Below are positions 1 through 8,844 of a DNA stretch of 64,000 nt, piece by piece. Position 1 is the first letter of the stretch. Every line of letters starts with the position of its first letter. Below the pieces are notes generated by a model that saw only the letters and a program-made list of their open reading frames with translations, did not search any database and was not told the origin of the DNA. A program made the position numbers and the translations under genes. The DNA comes from Micromonospora sonchi (GTDB lineage Bacteria; Actinomycetota; Actinomycetes; Mycobacteriales; Micromonosporaceae): positions 168,109-232,108 of the forward strand of contig NZ_BMNB01000009.1 of assembly GCF_014646235.1 (NCBI RefSeq). The letters are read 5' to 3'.

Positions 1-2
1 TG

Positions 3-500
3 GGCAAGTATCCGGTGCTCACCGTCAGCACCATGGCCAAGATCGTCAAGACCACCGAGGCCGGTTCGATCCTGGTGCCCCGGCTCCAGCACGATCCGCG
101 TACGCACGGTGGCGCGCTCACCGTCGCCGCGTCCTCGATCGCCCGGGCCATCGGCGCCAAGGCGCTGGTCGCGTTCTCGCAGACCGGCGACACCGTGCGC
201 CGGCTGAGCCGACTGCACTGCGACCTGCCCCTGCTTGCCTTCACCCCGGTGCCCGAGGTGCACTGCCAGCTCGCCCTCTCCTGGGGCGTGGAGACCTTCC
301 TGATGCCCTTCGTGCAGCACACCGACGACATGTTCCGCCAGGTCGACGAGGCGCTGCTGGGGCTCAACCGGGCCACCCCCGGCGACTACGTGGTGATCGT
401 CGCGGGCAGCCCGCCCGGCACCCCCGGCTCGACCAACACCCTGCGGGTGCACCAGCTCGGCTCGCTGGTCGACGCCGCGTCCGCGCGAGCACTGCGGTGA
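3..500 (+). CDS. pyk: Pyruvate kinase, C-terminal part (5' end outside window)
   Basis: This is the C-terminal third of pyruvate kinase, which makes ATP and pyruvate from phosphoenolpyruvate in the last step of glycolysis. The visible 165 residues start in a GKYP segment followed by a helix ending KTTEAG, as where the catalytic barrel passes into the C-terminal domain. The rest is an alpha/beta domain with a typical AIGAKALVAFSQTGDT stretch, which in this family carries the effector site and subunit contacts. The frame is open to the left edge, so the gene starts upstream. Its TGA overlaps the GTG of the thioesterase by 4 bp (GTGA), so the two are translationally coupled. Pyk next to tesB is also the order in M. 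tuberculosis (recalled). Confidence 0.93.
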   Translation, partial: GKYPVLTVSTMAKIVKTTEAGSILVPRLQHDPRTHGGALTVAASSIARAIGAKALVAFSQTGDTVRRLSRLHCDLPLLAFTPVPEVHCQLALSWGVETFLMPFVQHTDDMFRQVDEALLGLNRATPGDYVVIVAGSPPGTPGSTNTLRVHQLGSLVDAASARALR

Positions 501-1375
501 CGGAGGCCGTCACCGGTCAGGCCGCCGTCGACCATCTGCTGGAGGTGCTCGACCTCGCGCCGACCGGCGCCATGTCGTTCCGGGGGATGAGCCCGCAGGT
601 CGGCCCGCAGCGGGTCTACGGCGGCCAGGTCGCCGGCCAGGCCCTGGTCGCCGCCGGCCGGACCGTCGACCCCGAGCGGATGGTCCACTCGCTGCACGGC
701 TACTTCGTGCGGCCCGGCGACGCGACCGAGCCGATCGAGTACGAGGTGGAGAACGTCCGCGACGGCCGATCCTTCTCGGTACGCCGCTCGGTCGCGCTCC
801 AGCACGACAAGCCGATCTTCTTCATGTCCGCCTCGTTCCAACAACCGGAGGAGGGGCTGGACCACCAGGCTCCGGTCCCGCCGGACGTGCCCGGTCCGGA
901 CGCGGTGCCCACCATGGCCGACCGGCTCGCCCGCTACCGCGAACGGCTGGGCATCTGGGAGCAGATCCCCCGGCCCATCGACGTACGCTACGTCGGCGAG
1001 CCCGGCTGGGTGGCCCCCGGTGACCGGCCGGCCGACCCGCACCAGCGGGTGTGGATGCGCGTCGACGGGAAGCTGCCTGATGATCCGTTGCTGCACGCCT
1101 GCGCCCTGGCCTACGCCTCCGACCTGACCCTGCTCGACTCGGTGCTCTCCACACACGGCGAGGTGTGGGGGCCGGGCGGGGTGATCGGAGCGAGCCTGGA
1201 TCACGCGCTCTGGCTCCACCGGCCGTTCCGCGCCGACGAGTGGTTCCTCTACGACTGCTGGAGCCCGTCCGCCTCCGGCGCGCGGGGCCTGGCCGCCGGC
1301 CGGATGTTCACCGTCGACGGCCGGCACATCGCCAGTGCCGTGCAGGAGGGGCTGCTGCGTCGCGTCGGGGGGTGA
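497..1375 (+). CDS. tesB: Acyl-CoA thioesterase II
   Basis: The product is a 292-residue double-hotdog thioesterase that hydrolyses acyl-CoA to free fatty acid and CoA in the cytosol. Length fits the family (280-300). The N-terminal hotdog has the RVYGGQVAGQAL segment near residue 39. The C-terminal hotdog has the Asp of YASDLTLL (about D209) and the Gln of VQEGLL (about Q283), matching the Asp and Gln of the TesB catalytic triad; the Ser/Thr partner should lie near the SLDHALWLHRP segment. The GTG start overlaps the pyk stop, so it is probably cotranscribed with pyk. The substrate chain length cannot be read from sequence. Confidence 0.93.
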   Translation: MTEAVTGQAAVDHLLEVLDLAPTGAMSFRGMSPQVGPQRVYGGQVAGQALVAAGRTVDPERMVHSLHGYFVRPGDATEPIEYEVENVRDGRSFSVRRSVALQHDKPIFFMSASFQQPEEGLDHQAPVPPDVPGPDAVPTMADRLARYRERLGIWEQIPRPIDVRYVGEPGWVAPGDRPADPHQRVWMRVDGKLPDDPLLHACALAYASDLTLLDSVLSTHGEVWGPGGVIGASLDHALWLHRPFRADEWFLYDCWSPSASGARGLAAGRMFTVDGRHIASAVQEGLLRRVGG

Positions 1376-1447
1376 CCGGAGGTGACCCGGGCGGCCGGGC
1401 GGCCCGACCGCTCCAGGGGTGATCGACTGGCGGGACCGGCCGGCCGT

Positions 1448-1453
1448 TAACCT
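1448..1453 (+). promoter_or_regulatory. -10 box of leaderless Rrf2 gene
   Basis: TAACCT fits the actinobacterial TANNNT box and lies 7 nt before the ATG at 1461. Transcription would start at or next to the A of the start codon. No clear -35 is visible. Confidence 0.6.
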
Positions 1454-1460
1454 GTCCGGC

Positions 1461-1922
1461 ATGCGTCTCTCCGCCCGGGTCGACTACGCCCTACGAGCGG
1501 TCACCGAGCTGGCCTCGGTGACCGGGGCGAACCGCGGTCGCCCGGTGACCGCCGACCAGATCGCCCGGGCCCAGGAGATACCGCCGAAATTCCTGGAGAG
1601 CATCCTGCTGCAACTGCGCCGGGGCGGCATCGTGCAGGCCCAGCGGGGCCCCGAGGGCGGCTACTGGCTGGCTCGACCGGCCGAGGCGATCTCCCTGGCC
1701 GAGGTGATCCGGGTGGTCGACGGGCCGTTGGCCCACATCCGGGGGCAGCGCCCCGAGCACCTCGGCTACACCGGTGCGGCCCGCGCGCTCCAGGACGTCT
1801 GGATCGCGCTGCGCGCCAACGAACGCCAGATCCTCGAACTGGTCACGGTGGCCGACGTGGCCCAGGGCGCGCTCCCCGAGCAGGTCACCAAGTTGGCAGC
1901 CGACCCCGACGCCTGGACCTGA
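1461..1922 (+). CDS. Rrf2 family transcriptional regulator
   Basis: This is a 153-residue winged-helix regulator of the Rrf2 family. The N-terminus MRLSARVDYALRA and the following IPPKFLESIL..LRRGGIV..RGPEGGYWLAR segment are the DNA-binding core. The rest is a dimerisation helix region. There is no cysteine anywhere, so it cannot bind an Fe-S cluster as IscR, NsrR or RsrR do; it is closer to CymR-like members that act through protein or small-molecule contacts. I chose ATG 1461 because a TANNNT box lies 7 nt upstream and family homology starts there; an in-frame upstream start at 1419 adds unrelated residues. The neighbouring sulfite/sulfur exporter downstream would suit a sulfur-related role, but that is inference. 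Confidence 0.88.
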   Translation: MRLSARVDYALRAVTELASVTGANRGRPVTADQIARAQEIPPKFLESILLQLRRGGIVQAQRGPEGGYWLARPAEAISLAEVIRVVDGPLAHIRGQRPEHLGYTGAARALQDVWIALRANERQILELVTVADVAQGALPEQVTKLAADPDAWT

Positions 1923-2080
1923 CCCACCGCGCCCGCTCGGCCCCGTGACCTGACCCACCGGGTGGGGGCCACGAGGCGGGTGTGAGTCGTCTCAGTGGAC
2001 GGTCGAGGGGTTGACGCGAGGGACGCCGGTGCCGCATTGTCGACCAAGTCGGTAGGAGTTGCCGAGAGTTGGGGGCACCC

Positions 2081-3007
2081 GTGCGCAAGCTACTGGTCAT
2101 CGCACTGGTCGGGCTCGCCGCGCAGATGGTCGACGGTGCGCTCGGCATGGCGTACGGGCTGACCTCCACGACGCTGCTGCTCCTGGTCGGCGTCGCGCCG
2201 GCCGCCGCGTCCGCGTCGGTGCACCTGGCCGAGATCGGCACCACCCTCGCCGCCGGGGCGGCGCACTGGAAGTTCGGCAACGTCGACTGGCGGGTGGTGA
2301 CCCGCATCGCCGTGCCCGGCGCGATCGGCGCCTTCGCCGGCGCCACCTTCCTCAGCGCACTCTCCACCGAGACGGCCGCCCCCTGGATGGCCGCGATCCT
2401 GTTCACGCTGGGGGCGTACCTGCTCGTGCGCTTCTCCCGACCGCTGCGCCGCAACCCGACCGCCGGCCGGCTACGCGGGCGCTTCCTTGGCCCGCTCGGG
2501 CTGGTCGCCGGCTTCGTCGACGCCACCGGCGGCGGGGGATGGGGGCCGGTGGCCACGCCGGCCCTACTGGTCAGCGGGCGGATGGAGCCCCGCAAGGTGA
2601 TCGGCTCGGTGGACACCTCCGAGTTCGTGGTCGCGAGCGCGGCCAGCCTCGGCTTCCTGATCGGCCTGGGCACCGAGGGCTTCCTGCTGCCGATCGTGCT
2701 CGCCCTGCTCGCCGGCGGCCTGATCGCCGCCCCGATCGCCGCGTGGCTGGTCCGGATCGTCCCGGGCCAACTGCTCGGTGCGGCGGTCGGCGGCGTGATC
2801 GTGCTGACCAACGCCCGGGTCCTGATGCGTGCCGCCGACCTGGACGGTGCCCTGCCGGTGCTGGTCTACCTGCTGCTGGCCGTGGGCTGGGCCGCCGCGC
2901 TGACGCTGGCGATCCGGATCCTGCTCCGCACCCGCCGCGAGCGCGCGATCGTCAGGGCGGCGACGACACCGGCCCAGTCGCAGGAGACCGAGACGGTCAA
3001 CGCCTAG
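2081..3007 (+). CDS. TauE/SafE family sulfite exporter-like membrane protein
   Basis: The protein (about 308 residues) is an integral membrane protein of the TauE/SafE family, whose members are proposed to export sulfite, sulfoacetate or similar anions. It begins with a membrane segment carrying DGALGMAYG and TSTTLLL, then HLAEIGTTLAAG, the first half of the family's duplicated motif. The second half has the DATGGGGWGPV segment near residue 145. About eight hydrophobic segments are visible. GTG 2081 is preferred because GGGGG lies 5 nt upstream; TTG 2069 is the alternative. It ends 4 bp inside the convergent decarboxylase gene. The transported substrate is unknown. Confidence 0.87.
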   Translation: MRKLLVIALVGLAAQMVDGALGMAYGLTSTTLLLLVGVAPAAASASVHLAEIGTTLAAGAAHWKFGNVDWRVVTRIAVPGAIGAFAGATFLSALSTETAAPWMAAILFTLGAYLLVRFSRPLRRNPTAGRLRGRFLGPLGLVAGFVDATGGGGWGPVATPALLVSGRMEPRKVIGSVDTSEFVVASAASLGFLIGLGTEGFLLPIVLALLAGGLIAAPIAAWLVRIVPGQLLGAAVGGVIVLTNARVLMRAADLDGALPVLVYLLLAVGWAAALTLAIRILLRTRRERAIVRAATTPAQSQETETVNA

Positions 3008-4425
3008 GCCGGGGTGGCACTCGCTGCGGCCTCGCAGATGAGCGCCCAGGCCTCGTCCACGTGGGTTTCGGTGGTCTGGGGCGAGCCGACGGCGAGGCGC
3101 AGCGTGTAGCGGCCGGCCACCCGGGTATGGGTCAGGAACACCCGGCCGGTGGCGTTCACCCGGGCCAACAGCTCCTCGTTCGGCCCGTCCGGGCCGCGCA
3201 GCCGGAAACACACCAGCGCGTACGGGTGTGGGGCGACCAGCTCGAAGCGGTCGTCGGCGCGTACCCGGTCGGCGAAGCGGGCGGCCAGGGCCACGCCCCG
3301 GCGGATGTGCTCACGCAGGCCCTCGACGCCATACCAGCGCAGCACGAACCACAGCTTGAGGGCACGGAACCGCCGACCCAGCGGCACCTGCCAGTCCCGG
3401 TAGTCGATCACCGCACCGGACTCGGTGGCCGCGTTGCGCAGGTACTCCGGCAGCACGGTCAACGCCTCGACCAACTCGCCGGTGTCGGCGACCCAGAACG
3501 CGTCGCAGTCGAACCCGGTGAGCAGCCACTTGTGCGGGTCGAAGCAGTAGGAGTCGGCGTACTCCAGGCCGGCGTGGCCGAACCGCAGCTCCGGGCAGAC
3601 CGCCGCCGCGCCCGCGTACGCGGCGTCGACGTGCAGGAAGACGCCGTACCCGGCGCAGATCGGCCCGATCTGCGGCAGCGGGTCCACGGCGGTGGTGGAG
3701 GTGGTGCCCACGGTCGCCACCACCAGCGCCGGCACCAGCCCGGCCGCCTGGTCCGCCTCGATCGCGGCACGCAGCGCCGTCGGCGACATGGCCCGGGTCG
3801 TCGGGTCCACCTCGATCAGTCGTACCCCGTCGCTGCCGAGCCCGGCGATGCGGGCGGCCTTCTCGACCGACGAGTGCGCCTCGGTGGAGGTGTACACCCG
3901 GTAGCGGCGGTCGACGCCCACCTCGCGCCATCGCCCGCCCGCCGCCCGGTGCAGGGCGACCAGGGTGGCCACCAGCGTGGCGGAGGAGGCCGAGTCCTGG
4001 ATGACGCCACCGCCGCGACCGGTCGAGCGGAATCGGGCCGGCAGGTCCAGCGCCTCCGCCAGCCAGTCCAGCATCACCGTCTCCAGCTCGGTGCAGGCCG
4101 GACCGGTGGCCCAGAGCATGCCCTGTACGCCCAGCCCGGCGCTGACCAGGTCGCCCAGCACGCTGGGGCCGGAGGTGTTGGCCGGGAAGTAGCCGAAGAA
4201 GCCGGGGTGCTGCCAGTGGGTGAGCCGCGGCGCCACCAGCTTGCCCAGGTCGGTGAGGATCGCCTCGACCGGCTCGCCCTGTGTTGGTGGCCGGGGCGGC
4301 AGCTCGGCGGCCACCGTGCCGGGTGGGTCCTGGGAGGTGACCGGGCGCTGGGGCAGCGTGGCCCAGTAGTCGGCGATCCAGTCGACCACCGCGTACCCGG
4401 CCTGGCGGAACTCCTCAGGGGTCAT
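3004..4425 (-). CDS. Pyridoxal-dependent aromatic-L-amino-acid decarboxylase
   Basis: This is a group II PLP decarboxylase of about 473 residues, the length of DOPA/tryptophan/tyrosine decarboxylases. The start MTPEEFRQAGYAVVDWIADY is typical of the family. The PLP lysine is in FDPHKWLLTGFDCD (about K299), and HVDAAYAGAA holds the Asp that contacts the pyridine nitrogen. WATGPACTELE is the substrate-pocket region. It should turn an aromatic amino acid into the corresponding amine and CO2 in the cytosol; which amino acid is not decidable here. ATG 4425 has GGGTGG 8 nt upstream; a GTG at 4437 is possible. It converges on, and overlaps by 4 bp, the TauE gene and is divergent from the rhamnogalacturonan lyase. 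Confidence 0.9.
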   Translation of the reverse strand: MTPEEFRQAGYAVVDWIADYWATLPQRPVTSQDPPGTVAAELPPRPPTQGEPVEAILTDLGKLVAPRLTHWQHPGFFGYFPANTSGPSVLGDLVSAGLGVQGMLWATGPACTELETVMLDWLAEALDLPARFRSTGRGGGVIQDSASSATLVATLVALHRAAGGRWREVGVDRRYRVYTSTEAHSSVEKAARIAGLGSDGVRLIEVDPTTRAMSPTALRAAIEADQAAGLVPALVVATVGTTSTTAVDPLPQIGPICAGYGVFLHVDAAYAGAAAVCPELRFGHAGLEYADSYCFDPHKWLLTGFDCDAFWVADTGELVEALTVLPEYLRNAATESGAVIDYRDWQVPLGRRFRALKLWFVLRWYGVEGLREHIRRGVALAARFADRVRADDRFELVAPHPYALVCFRLRGPDGPNEELLARVNATGRVFLTHTRVAGRYTLRLAVGSPQTTETHVDEAWALICEAAASATPA

Positions 4426-4466
4426 GTGTGCAGCCACCCGGCGAGTCGATCAAAGAGATCGGCTTC

Positions 4467-4516
4467 AGGGCAAGTGCAGCAGATTGATTGTGAGCAGAAA
4501 GCGCTTGCCCTAGCAT
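4467..4516 (+). promoter_or_regulatory. Probable promoter with LacI-type operator for rhamnogalacturonan lyase
   Basis: A candidate -35 TTGTGA (4488-4493) and -10 TAGCAT (4511-4516) are separated by 17 nt. Inside the spacer lies GAAAGCGCTTGC (4497-4508), centred on the palindrome AGCGCT, very close to the operators of actinobacterial LacI-family sugar regulators. An 8-bp perfect inverted repeat, AGGGCAAG (4467-4474) and CTTGCCCT (4504-4511), overlaps it. A repressor bound here would block RNA polymerase directly. No LacI gene lies in the window, so the regulator must act from elsewhere. The leader from the predicted start to the ATG is about 160 nt. Confidence 0.6.
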
Positions 4517-4682
4517 CGCACATGCGCGGGAACGCATTTTCCGACGTCGATGCGTCGGTGTCTCTGCCGCAGTGCGGCGCCCTGCCGGCTTCGGGCACGG
4601 CCGGTGGACCATGGCCCGTCGGCTACCGGGCACGGCCGGCGGACCACCGGCTGCCGCGCGTCCGACCTCCACCGGAGGAACC

Positions 4683-6965
4683 ATGCTTCGCACCGCCCCC
4701 CGGGCTGCCCTGCTCGCCGTGGCCACCGCCACCACGCTCGCCGCCGGCGCGCTGACCACCCTGACCGCCTCGGCCGCCGCCGCCGGCTGTCGCGCCGACT
4801 ACCGGCTCACCGGCTGGACGCTGACCTGGACCTGGCCCGCCGGTCAGCAGGTCACCCAGGCCTGGAACGCCACCGTCACCCAGTCCGGCGTCCAGGCCAC
4901 CGCCCGCAACGTCGACTACAACGCCGCCATCGGCACCAACGCCAGCGTCAACTTCGGATTCAACGGCTCGTGGAACGGCAGCAACCCGGCACCGACCAGC
5001 TTCGCGCTGAACGGCACCACCTGCACCGGCGCCACCACCCCGACCACCCCGCCGCCCAGCACGTCACCCCCGCCACCCCCGACCACGCCGCCGCCCACCA
5101 CGCCACCCCCGACCACGCCGCCGCCCACCACGCCACCCCCGACCACGCCGCCGCCCACCACGCCACCCCCGACCACGCCGCCGCCCACCACGCCACCCCC
5201 GACCACCCCACCGGCGGGCACGATGCAGGCGGAGAACCTGGACCGGGGTCTGGTCAGCGTCCGCTCCGGATCGGCCAACCTGGTCTCCTGGCGGCTGCTC
5301 GGCACCGAGACCGCCGGCGTCGCGTTCAACCTCTACCGGGGCGGCACCCGGGTCAACGCCACCCCGATCACCGGCGCCACCAACTACCTGGACAGCGGCG
5401 CCGCAGCCGGCACGGCGTACACCGTGCGGGCCGTGGTGGACGGCGTCGAACAGGCCGCCTCCGCGCCCGCGCTGCAGTTCCCCGCCGGCTACCTGGACGT
5501 GCCGTTGCAGGTCCCGCCAGGCGGCACCACGCCCAGCGGGGAGGCCTACACCTACTCCGCCAACGACGCCAGCGTCGGCGACCTCGACGGCGACGGCCGG
5601 TACGAGTTCGTGCTCAAGTGGGAGCCGTCCAACGCCAAGGACAACTCCCAGTCCGGCTACACCGGCAACGTGTACGTCGACGCGTACACCCTCACCGGCA
5701 CCCGGCTGTGGCGCATCGACCTCGGCCGCAACATCCGGGCCGGTGCCCACTACACCCAGTTCCAGGTGTACGACTACGACGGCGACGGGCGCGCCGAGGT
5801 GGCCATGAAGACCGCCGACGGCACCCGCTCCGGCGCCGGCCAGGTGATCGGGAACGCGAACGCCGACCACCGCAACTCCAGCGGCTACGTGCTCGCCGGA
5901 CCCGAGTACCTGACCATGTTCGACGGCCGCACCGGCGCCGCCCTCTCCACCGTCAACTACGATCCGCCGCGCGGCACCGTCTCCTCCTGGGGCGACAACT
6001 ACGGCAACCGGGTCGACCGGTTCCTCGCCGCCACCGCCTACCTCGACGGGCAGCGCCCCTCGCTGATCATGGCCCGCGGCTACTACACCCGCGCGGTCAT
6101 CGCCGCCTGGGACTTCCGCAACGGCACCCTCACCAAGCGCTGGACCTTCGACTCCAACACCTCCGGCAACGGCGCCGCCGCCGGCCAGGGCAACCACAAC
6201 CTCTCCGTGGCCGACGTCGACGGCGACGGCCGCCAGGAGATCGTCTACGGCGCGGCCACCATCGACGACAACGGCCGGCTGCTGCACTCCACCGCCACCG
6301 GACACGGCGACGCCATGCACGTCGGCGACCTGGACCCGACCCGCCCCGGTCTGGAGGTCTTCAAGGTCAACGAGGACGGCAGCAAGCCCAGCTCCTACCT
6401 CGCCGACGCCCGCACCGGCCAGCTGATCTGGTCCACCCCTGCCAACGGCGACAACGGCCGGGGCGTCTCCGGCGACATCTGGGCCGGCAGCCCCGGCGCC
6501 GAATCCTGGTCGTCGGCGGTGAGCGGCCTGGCCAACACCCGCGGCCAGAACGTCGGCCGCAAACCCTCCTCGACCAACTTCCTGATCTGGTGGGACGGCG
6601 ACCCGGTCCGGGAACTGCTCGACGCCACCCGAATCGACAAGTACGGCCCGAACGGCGACACCCGCCTGCTCACCGGCGGCGACGTGGCCGCGAACAACGG
6701 CACCAAGGCCACGCCCGCGCTCTCGGCCGACCTGCTCGGCGACTGGCGGGAAGAGGTGGTCTGGCGCACCACCGACAGCCGGGCGCTACGGATCTACAGC
6801 ACCCCGACGACCACCAGCACCCGGCTGCACACCCTGATGCACGACCCGCAGTACCGGGTCGCGGTCGCCTGGCAGAACACCGCCTACAACCAACCGCCGC
6901 ACCCGAGCTTCTTCCTCGGCGACGGGATGGCCACCCCGCCCGCGCCCCGCATTTACCTGCGTTGA
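4683..6965 (+). CDS. Secreted rhamnogalacturonan lyase (PL11) with shortened CBM2
   Basis: The 760-residue protein should be exported and cleave the rhamnogalacturonan I backbone of pectin by beta-elimination. The order is a Sec signal peptide (1 to about 34, ending ASAAAAG), a carbohydrate-binding module 2 remnant (about 35-115), a Pro/Thr linker (about 120-178), and the PL11 catalytic part (about 180-760) with an Fn3-like start and a beta-propeller rich in D.DGDG.. calcium-type loops (for example VGDLDGDGRYEF and VADVDGDGRQEI). The CBM2 lacks the roughly 25 residues that normally follow its first Cys. ATG 4683 has GGAGGA 5 nt upstream. Expression is probably controlled by a LacI-type repressor and a 16-bp hairpin follows the gene. 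Confidence 0.9.
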   Translation: MLRTAPRAALLAVATATTLAAGALTTLTASAAAAGCRADYRLTGWTLTWTWPAGQQVTQAWNATVTQSGVQATARNVDYNAAIGTNASVNFGFNGSWNGSNPAPTSFALNGTTCTGATTPTTPPPSTSPPPPPTTPPPTTPPPTTPPPTTPPPTTPPPTTPPPTTPPPTTPPPTTPPAGTMQAENLDRGLVSVRSGSANLVSWRLLGTETAGVAFNLYRGGTRVNATPITGATNYLDSGAAAGTAYTVRAVVDGVEQAASAPALQFPAGYLDVPLQVPPGGTTPSGEAYTYSANDASVGDLDGDGRYEFVLKWEPSNAKDNSQSGYTGNVYVDAYTLTGTRLWRIDLGRNIRAGAHYTQFQVYDYDGDGRAEVAMKTADGTRSGAGQVIGNANADHRNSSGYVLAGPEYLTMFDGRTGAALSTVNYDPPRGTVSSWGDNYGNRVDRFLAATAYLDGQRPSLIMARGYYTRAVIAAWDFRNGTLTKRWTFDSNTSGNGAAAGQGNHNLSVADVDGDGRQEIVYGAATIDDNGRLLHSTATGHGDAMHVGDLDPTRPGLEVFKVNEDGSKPSSYLADARTGQLIWSTPANGDNGRGVSGDIWAGSPGAESWSSAVSGLANTRGQNVGRKPSSTNFLIWWDGDPVRELLDATRIDKYGPNGDTRLLTGGDVAANNGTKATPALSADLLGDWREEVVWRTTDSRALRIYSTPTTTSTRLHTLMHDPQYRVAVAWQNTAYNQPPHPSFFLGDGMATPPAPRIYLR
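5071..5210 (+). repeat. 30-bp tandem repeat coding the Pro/Thr linker
   Basis: About four and a half near-perfect copies of a 30-bp unit encode PPTTPPPTTP-type linker sequence between the cellulose/xylan-binding module and the lyase domain. The opposite strand is G-rich. The copies are almost identical, so copy number is likely to vary between strains. Confidence 0.85.
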
Positions 6966-6980
6966 GCCGAACGGGACAGG

Positions 6981-7023
6981 CACCGGGCCGCGATCGCGGA
7001 ATCCGCTCGATCGCGGCCCGGTG
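6981..7023 (+). terminator. Hairpin terminator after rhamnogalacturonan lyase
   Basis: A perfect 16-bp stem (6981-6996 with 7008-7023) and an 11-nt loop start 16 bp after the lyase stop codon. There is no U-tract, which is common for actinobacterial terminators. It faces the 3' end of the convergent flavin enzyme and could serve both strands. Confidence 0.75.
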
Positions 7024-7182
7024 CCCCACACCGCGGCACCCCCCGACCCGTCCCGACCGGGGAATGCCGTACCACCACCGGAACCAACATTAGGCACTCC
7101 TCGCGTCGCGCGGGTGACGCCACCATGAAGCCCATGTTTCATGGCCACGGAACCGCTGTGACCTGCGCCACCGCGCTCCGGC

Positions 7183-8208
7183 TCAGGCGCCCAGCCCGGG
7201 CGCCCGACCGCGCAGCCCCCCGGCGACCTCCTCGGCGATCAGCTCGAACGAGCGCACCCGGTCGGCCACGTCGTACACCATCGTGGTGAGCATCAACTCG
7301 TCCGCGCCGGTACGCTCCAGCAACTCGCCCAGCTGCCGGCGGACCGTCTCCGGCGAGCCGGTCGCCTGACCCCGCTGGCGCTGCGCCAGGAACTCCCGCT
7401 CCATCTCCTGATACGGGTACGCCGCCGCCTCCTCCGGCGTCGCGAGCGGCTCGGGACGCCCGGAACGCAGCCGCAGGAACGACAACCCGGCCGGCCCGGC
7501 CAGCCACTCGGCGCGTTCGTCGGTCTCCGCGCACACCGCGTTCACCGCCACCATCGCGTACGGCTCCCGCAGCCAGCGCGACGGCCGGAAGCTCTGCCGG
7601 TACAACGCCAGCGCGGGCAGCGTGTTCTCCCCGCCGAAGTGGTGCGCGAACGAGAACGGCAGCCCCAGCGCGCCGGCCAACTGGGCGCTGAACCCGCTGG
7701 ACCCCAACAGCCACACCGCCGGCCGCTCGCCACGCCCCGGGGTGGCCGTGATCGGCCCGGCCGCCTCGTCGGCGAAAAAGTTCATCAAGTCGGCCAGCTC
7801 CCGAGGAAAGCCCTCGGCCGACAACCCCTCCATGGTCCGGCGCAACGCCAACGCGGTCACCCGGTCGGTGCCCGGCGCGCGGCCGATCCCCAGGTCGATG
7901 CGGCCCGGGTGCAGCGCCTCCAGAGTGCCGAACTGCTCGGCGACCACCAGCGGCGCGTGGTTGGGCAGCATCACCCCGCCCGAGCCCAGCCGGATCCGGT
8001 CGGTCTGCGCGGCCAGGTGCGCGATCAGCACCGCGGGCGCCGACGACGCGATGGCCGGCATGTTGTGGTGCTCGGCCACCCAGAACCGGTGATAGCCCAG
8101 CTCGTCGGTACGCCGGGCCAGCTCGGTGGTGTGCCGCAGCGCCTCGCCGGCGGAGGCGCCGGCCGCGACGGGGGCGAGGTCGAGAACAGACAGCGGTACG
8201 TTGATCAC
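7183..8208 (-). CDS. LLM-class flavin-dependent oxidoreductase (luciferase-like)
   Basis: This is a 341-residue luciferase-like monooxygenase fold protein, a TIM barrel using reduced flavin from a partner reductase. The N-terminus [14 protein letters not shown] and the [21 protein letters not shown] segment near residue 40 are typical of the MsnO8-like LLM subgroup. [20 protein letters not shown] and [11 protein letters not shown] form the flavin and phosphate region. The GTG start at 8208 has GGGGAG 4 nt upstream; a longer frame to 8265 lacks family similarity. It lies 53 bp downstream of the Lrp gene on the same strand, so cotranscription is possible. The substrate is unknown. Confidence 0.88.
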   Translation of the reverse strand: MINVPLSVLDLAPVAAGASAGEALRHTTELARRTDELGYHRFWVAEHHNMPAIASSAPAVLIAHLAAQTDRIRLGSGGVMLPNHAPLVVAEQFGTLEALHPGRIDLGIGRAPGTDRVTALALRRTMEGLSAEGFPRELADLMNFFADEAAGPITATPGRGERPAVWLLGSSGFSAQLAGALGLPFSFAHHFGGENTLPALALYRQSFRPSRWLREPYAMVAVNAVCAETDERAEWLAGPAGLSFLRLRSGRPEPLATPEEAAAYPYQEMEREFLAQRQRGQATGSPETVRRQLGELLERTGADELMLTTMVYDVADRVRSFELIAEEVAGGLRGRAPGLGA

Positions 8209-8261
8209 ACGGCTCCCCAACGCGCGGGATGCCGGTTTTGTTCCCCCGCCCCGCCGGCCGG

Positions 8262-8741
8262 TCAACCCATCCCGCGCGCCTGCTCGAAGATCAGGCTGGT
8301 CTGGGTGTGTTGCACCGCCGGATCCACCGCCAGATGGTCCAGGACGAAATCCCGCAGCGCCTCCGCCGAGGCGGCCCGCACGTGCAGCACGTAATCCTCG
8401 GCACCGGCCACGTGGAACACCGACACCACCCCGGGCAGTCGCACCGAACGGGCCCGGAACGCGTCCACCGCCGCCCGGGCGTGCTCGGTCAACCGCACCG
8501 ACACCAGCGCCTGCAACGGCAGACCCACCGCCGCCGGATCCACCTCGGCGTGGAACCCGCGGATCGCGCCGCTCTCCCGCAACGCCCGGGTACGCGCCAG
8601 GCAGGTCGACGGCGCCACCCCCACCCGCTCGGCGAGGGCGTTGTTCGGCAGCCGACCGTCCGCGGACAACTCGGTCAGGATCGCGCGATCGGTGTCGTCG
8701 AGGGCCGCGAACGGCCGTACATCGTTCGATACGAGGGGCAT
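8262..8741 (-). CDS. Lrp/AsnC family transcriptional regulator
   Basis: The 159-residue product has an N-terminal helix-turn-helix starting [17 protein letters not shown] and a C-terminal RAM/AsnC ligand domain (about 70-150) that forms octamers and binds amino acids in this family. ATG 8741 is preferred, with GGTGGAG 9 nt upstream; GTG 8756 would add five residues. The gene is divergent from a trans-sulfuration PLP enzyme with 103 bp between starts, and an AT-rich palindrome lies in that gap. Control of the divergent gene by an amino acid ligand is the simplest reading; methionine, cysteine or a related amino acid are candidates. Confidence 0.92.
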   Translation of the reverse strand: MPLVSNDVRPFAALDDTDRAILTELSADGRLPNNALAERVGVAPSTCLARTRALRESGAIRGFHAEVDPAAVGLPLQALVSVRLTEHARAAVDAFRARSVRLPGVVSVFHVAGAEDYVLHVRAASAEALRDFVLDHLAVDPAVQHTQTSLIFEQARGMG

Positions 8742-8790
8742 CCCGCCAGTCTCCACCGAATCAGACCATGGCGGAAGGCGATTTCCCGCG

Positions 8791-8809
8791 AATAATCTTC
8801 GAAACTATT
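8791..8809. promoter_or_regulatory. Candidate Lrp/AsnC operator
   Basis: An AT-rich imperfect palindrome (AATAATC-TTCGAA-ACTATT) sits 36 bp before the PLP enzyme ATG and 50 bp before the regulator ATG. Such AT-rich dyads in GC-rich DNA are typical Lrp-family sites. The assignment rests on position and shape only. Confidence 0.5.
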
Positions 8810-8844
8810 GCCGCTGATGGGCTAGTTGTTCAATCCTCTCCGGC

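Noticed and set aside
2059..4755. A long plus-strand frame over the decarboxylase region
   Set aside because: Arg/Pro/Gly-rich shadow of TauE and the decarboxylase on the other strand.
5071..5210. Possible CRISPR-like array
   Set aside because: The 30-bp repeats are contiguous with no spacers and encode a Pro/Thr linker in frame.
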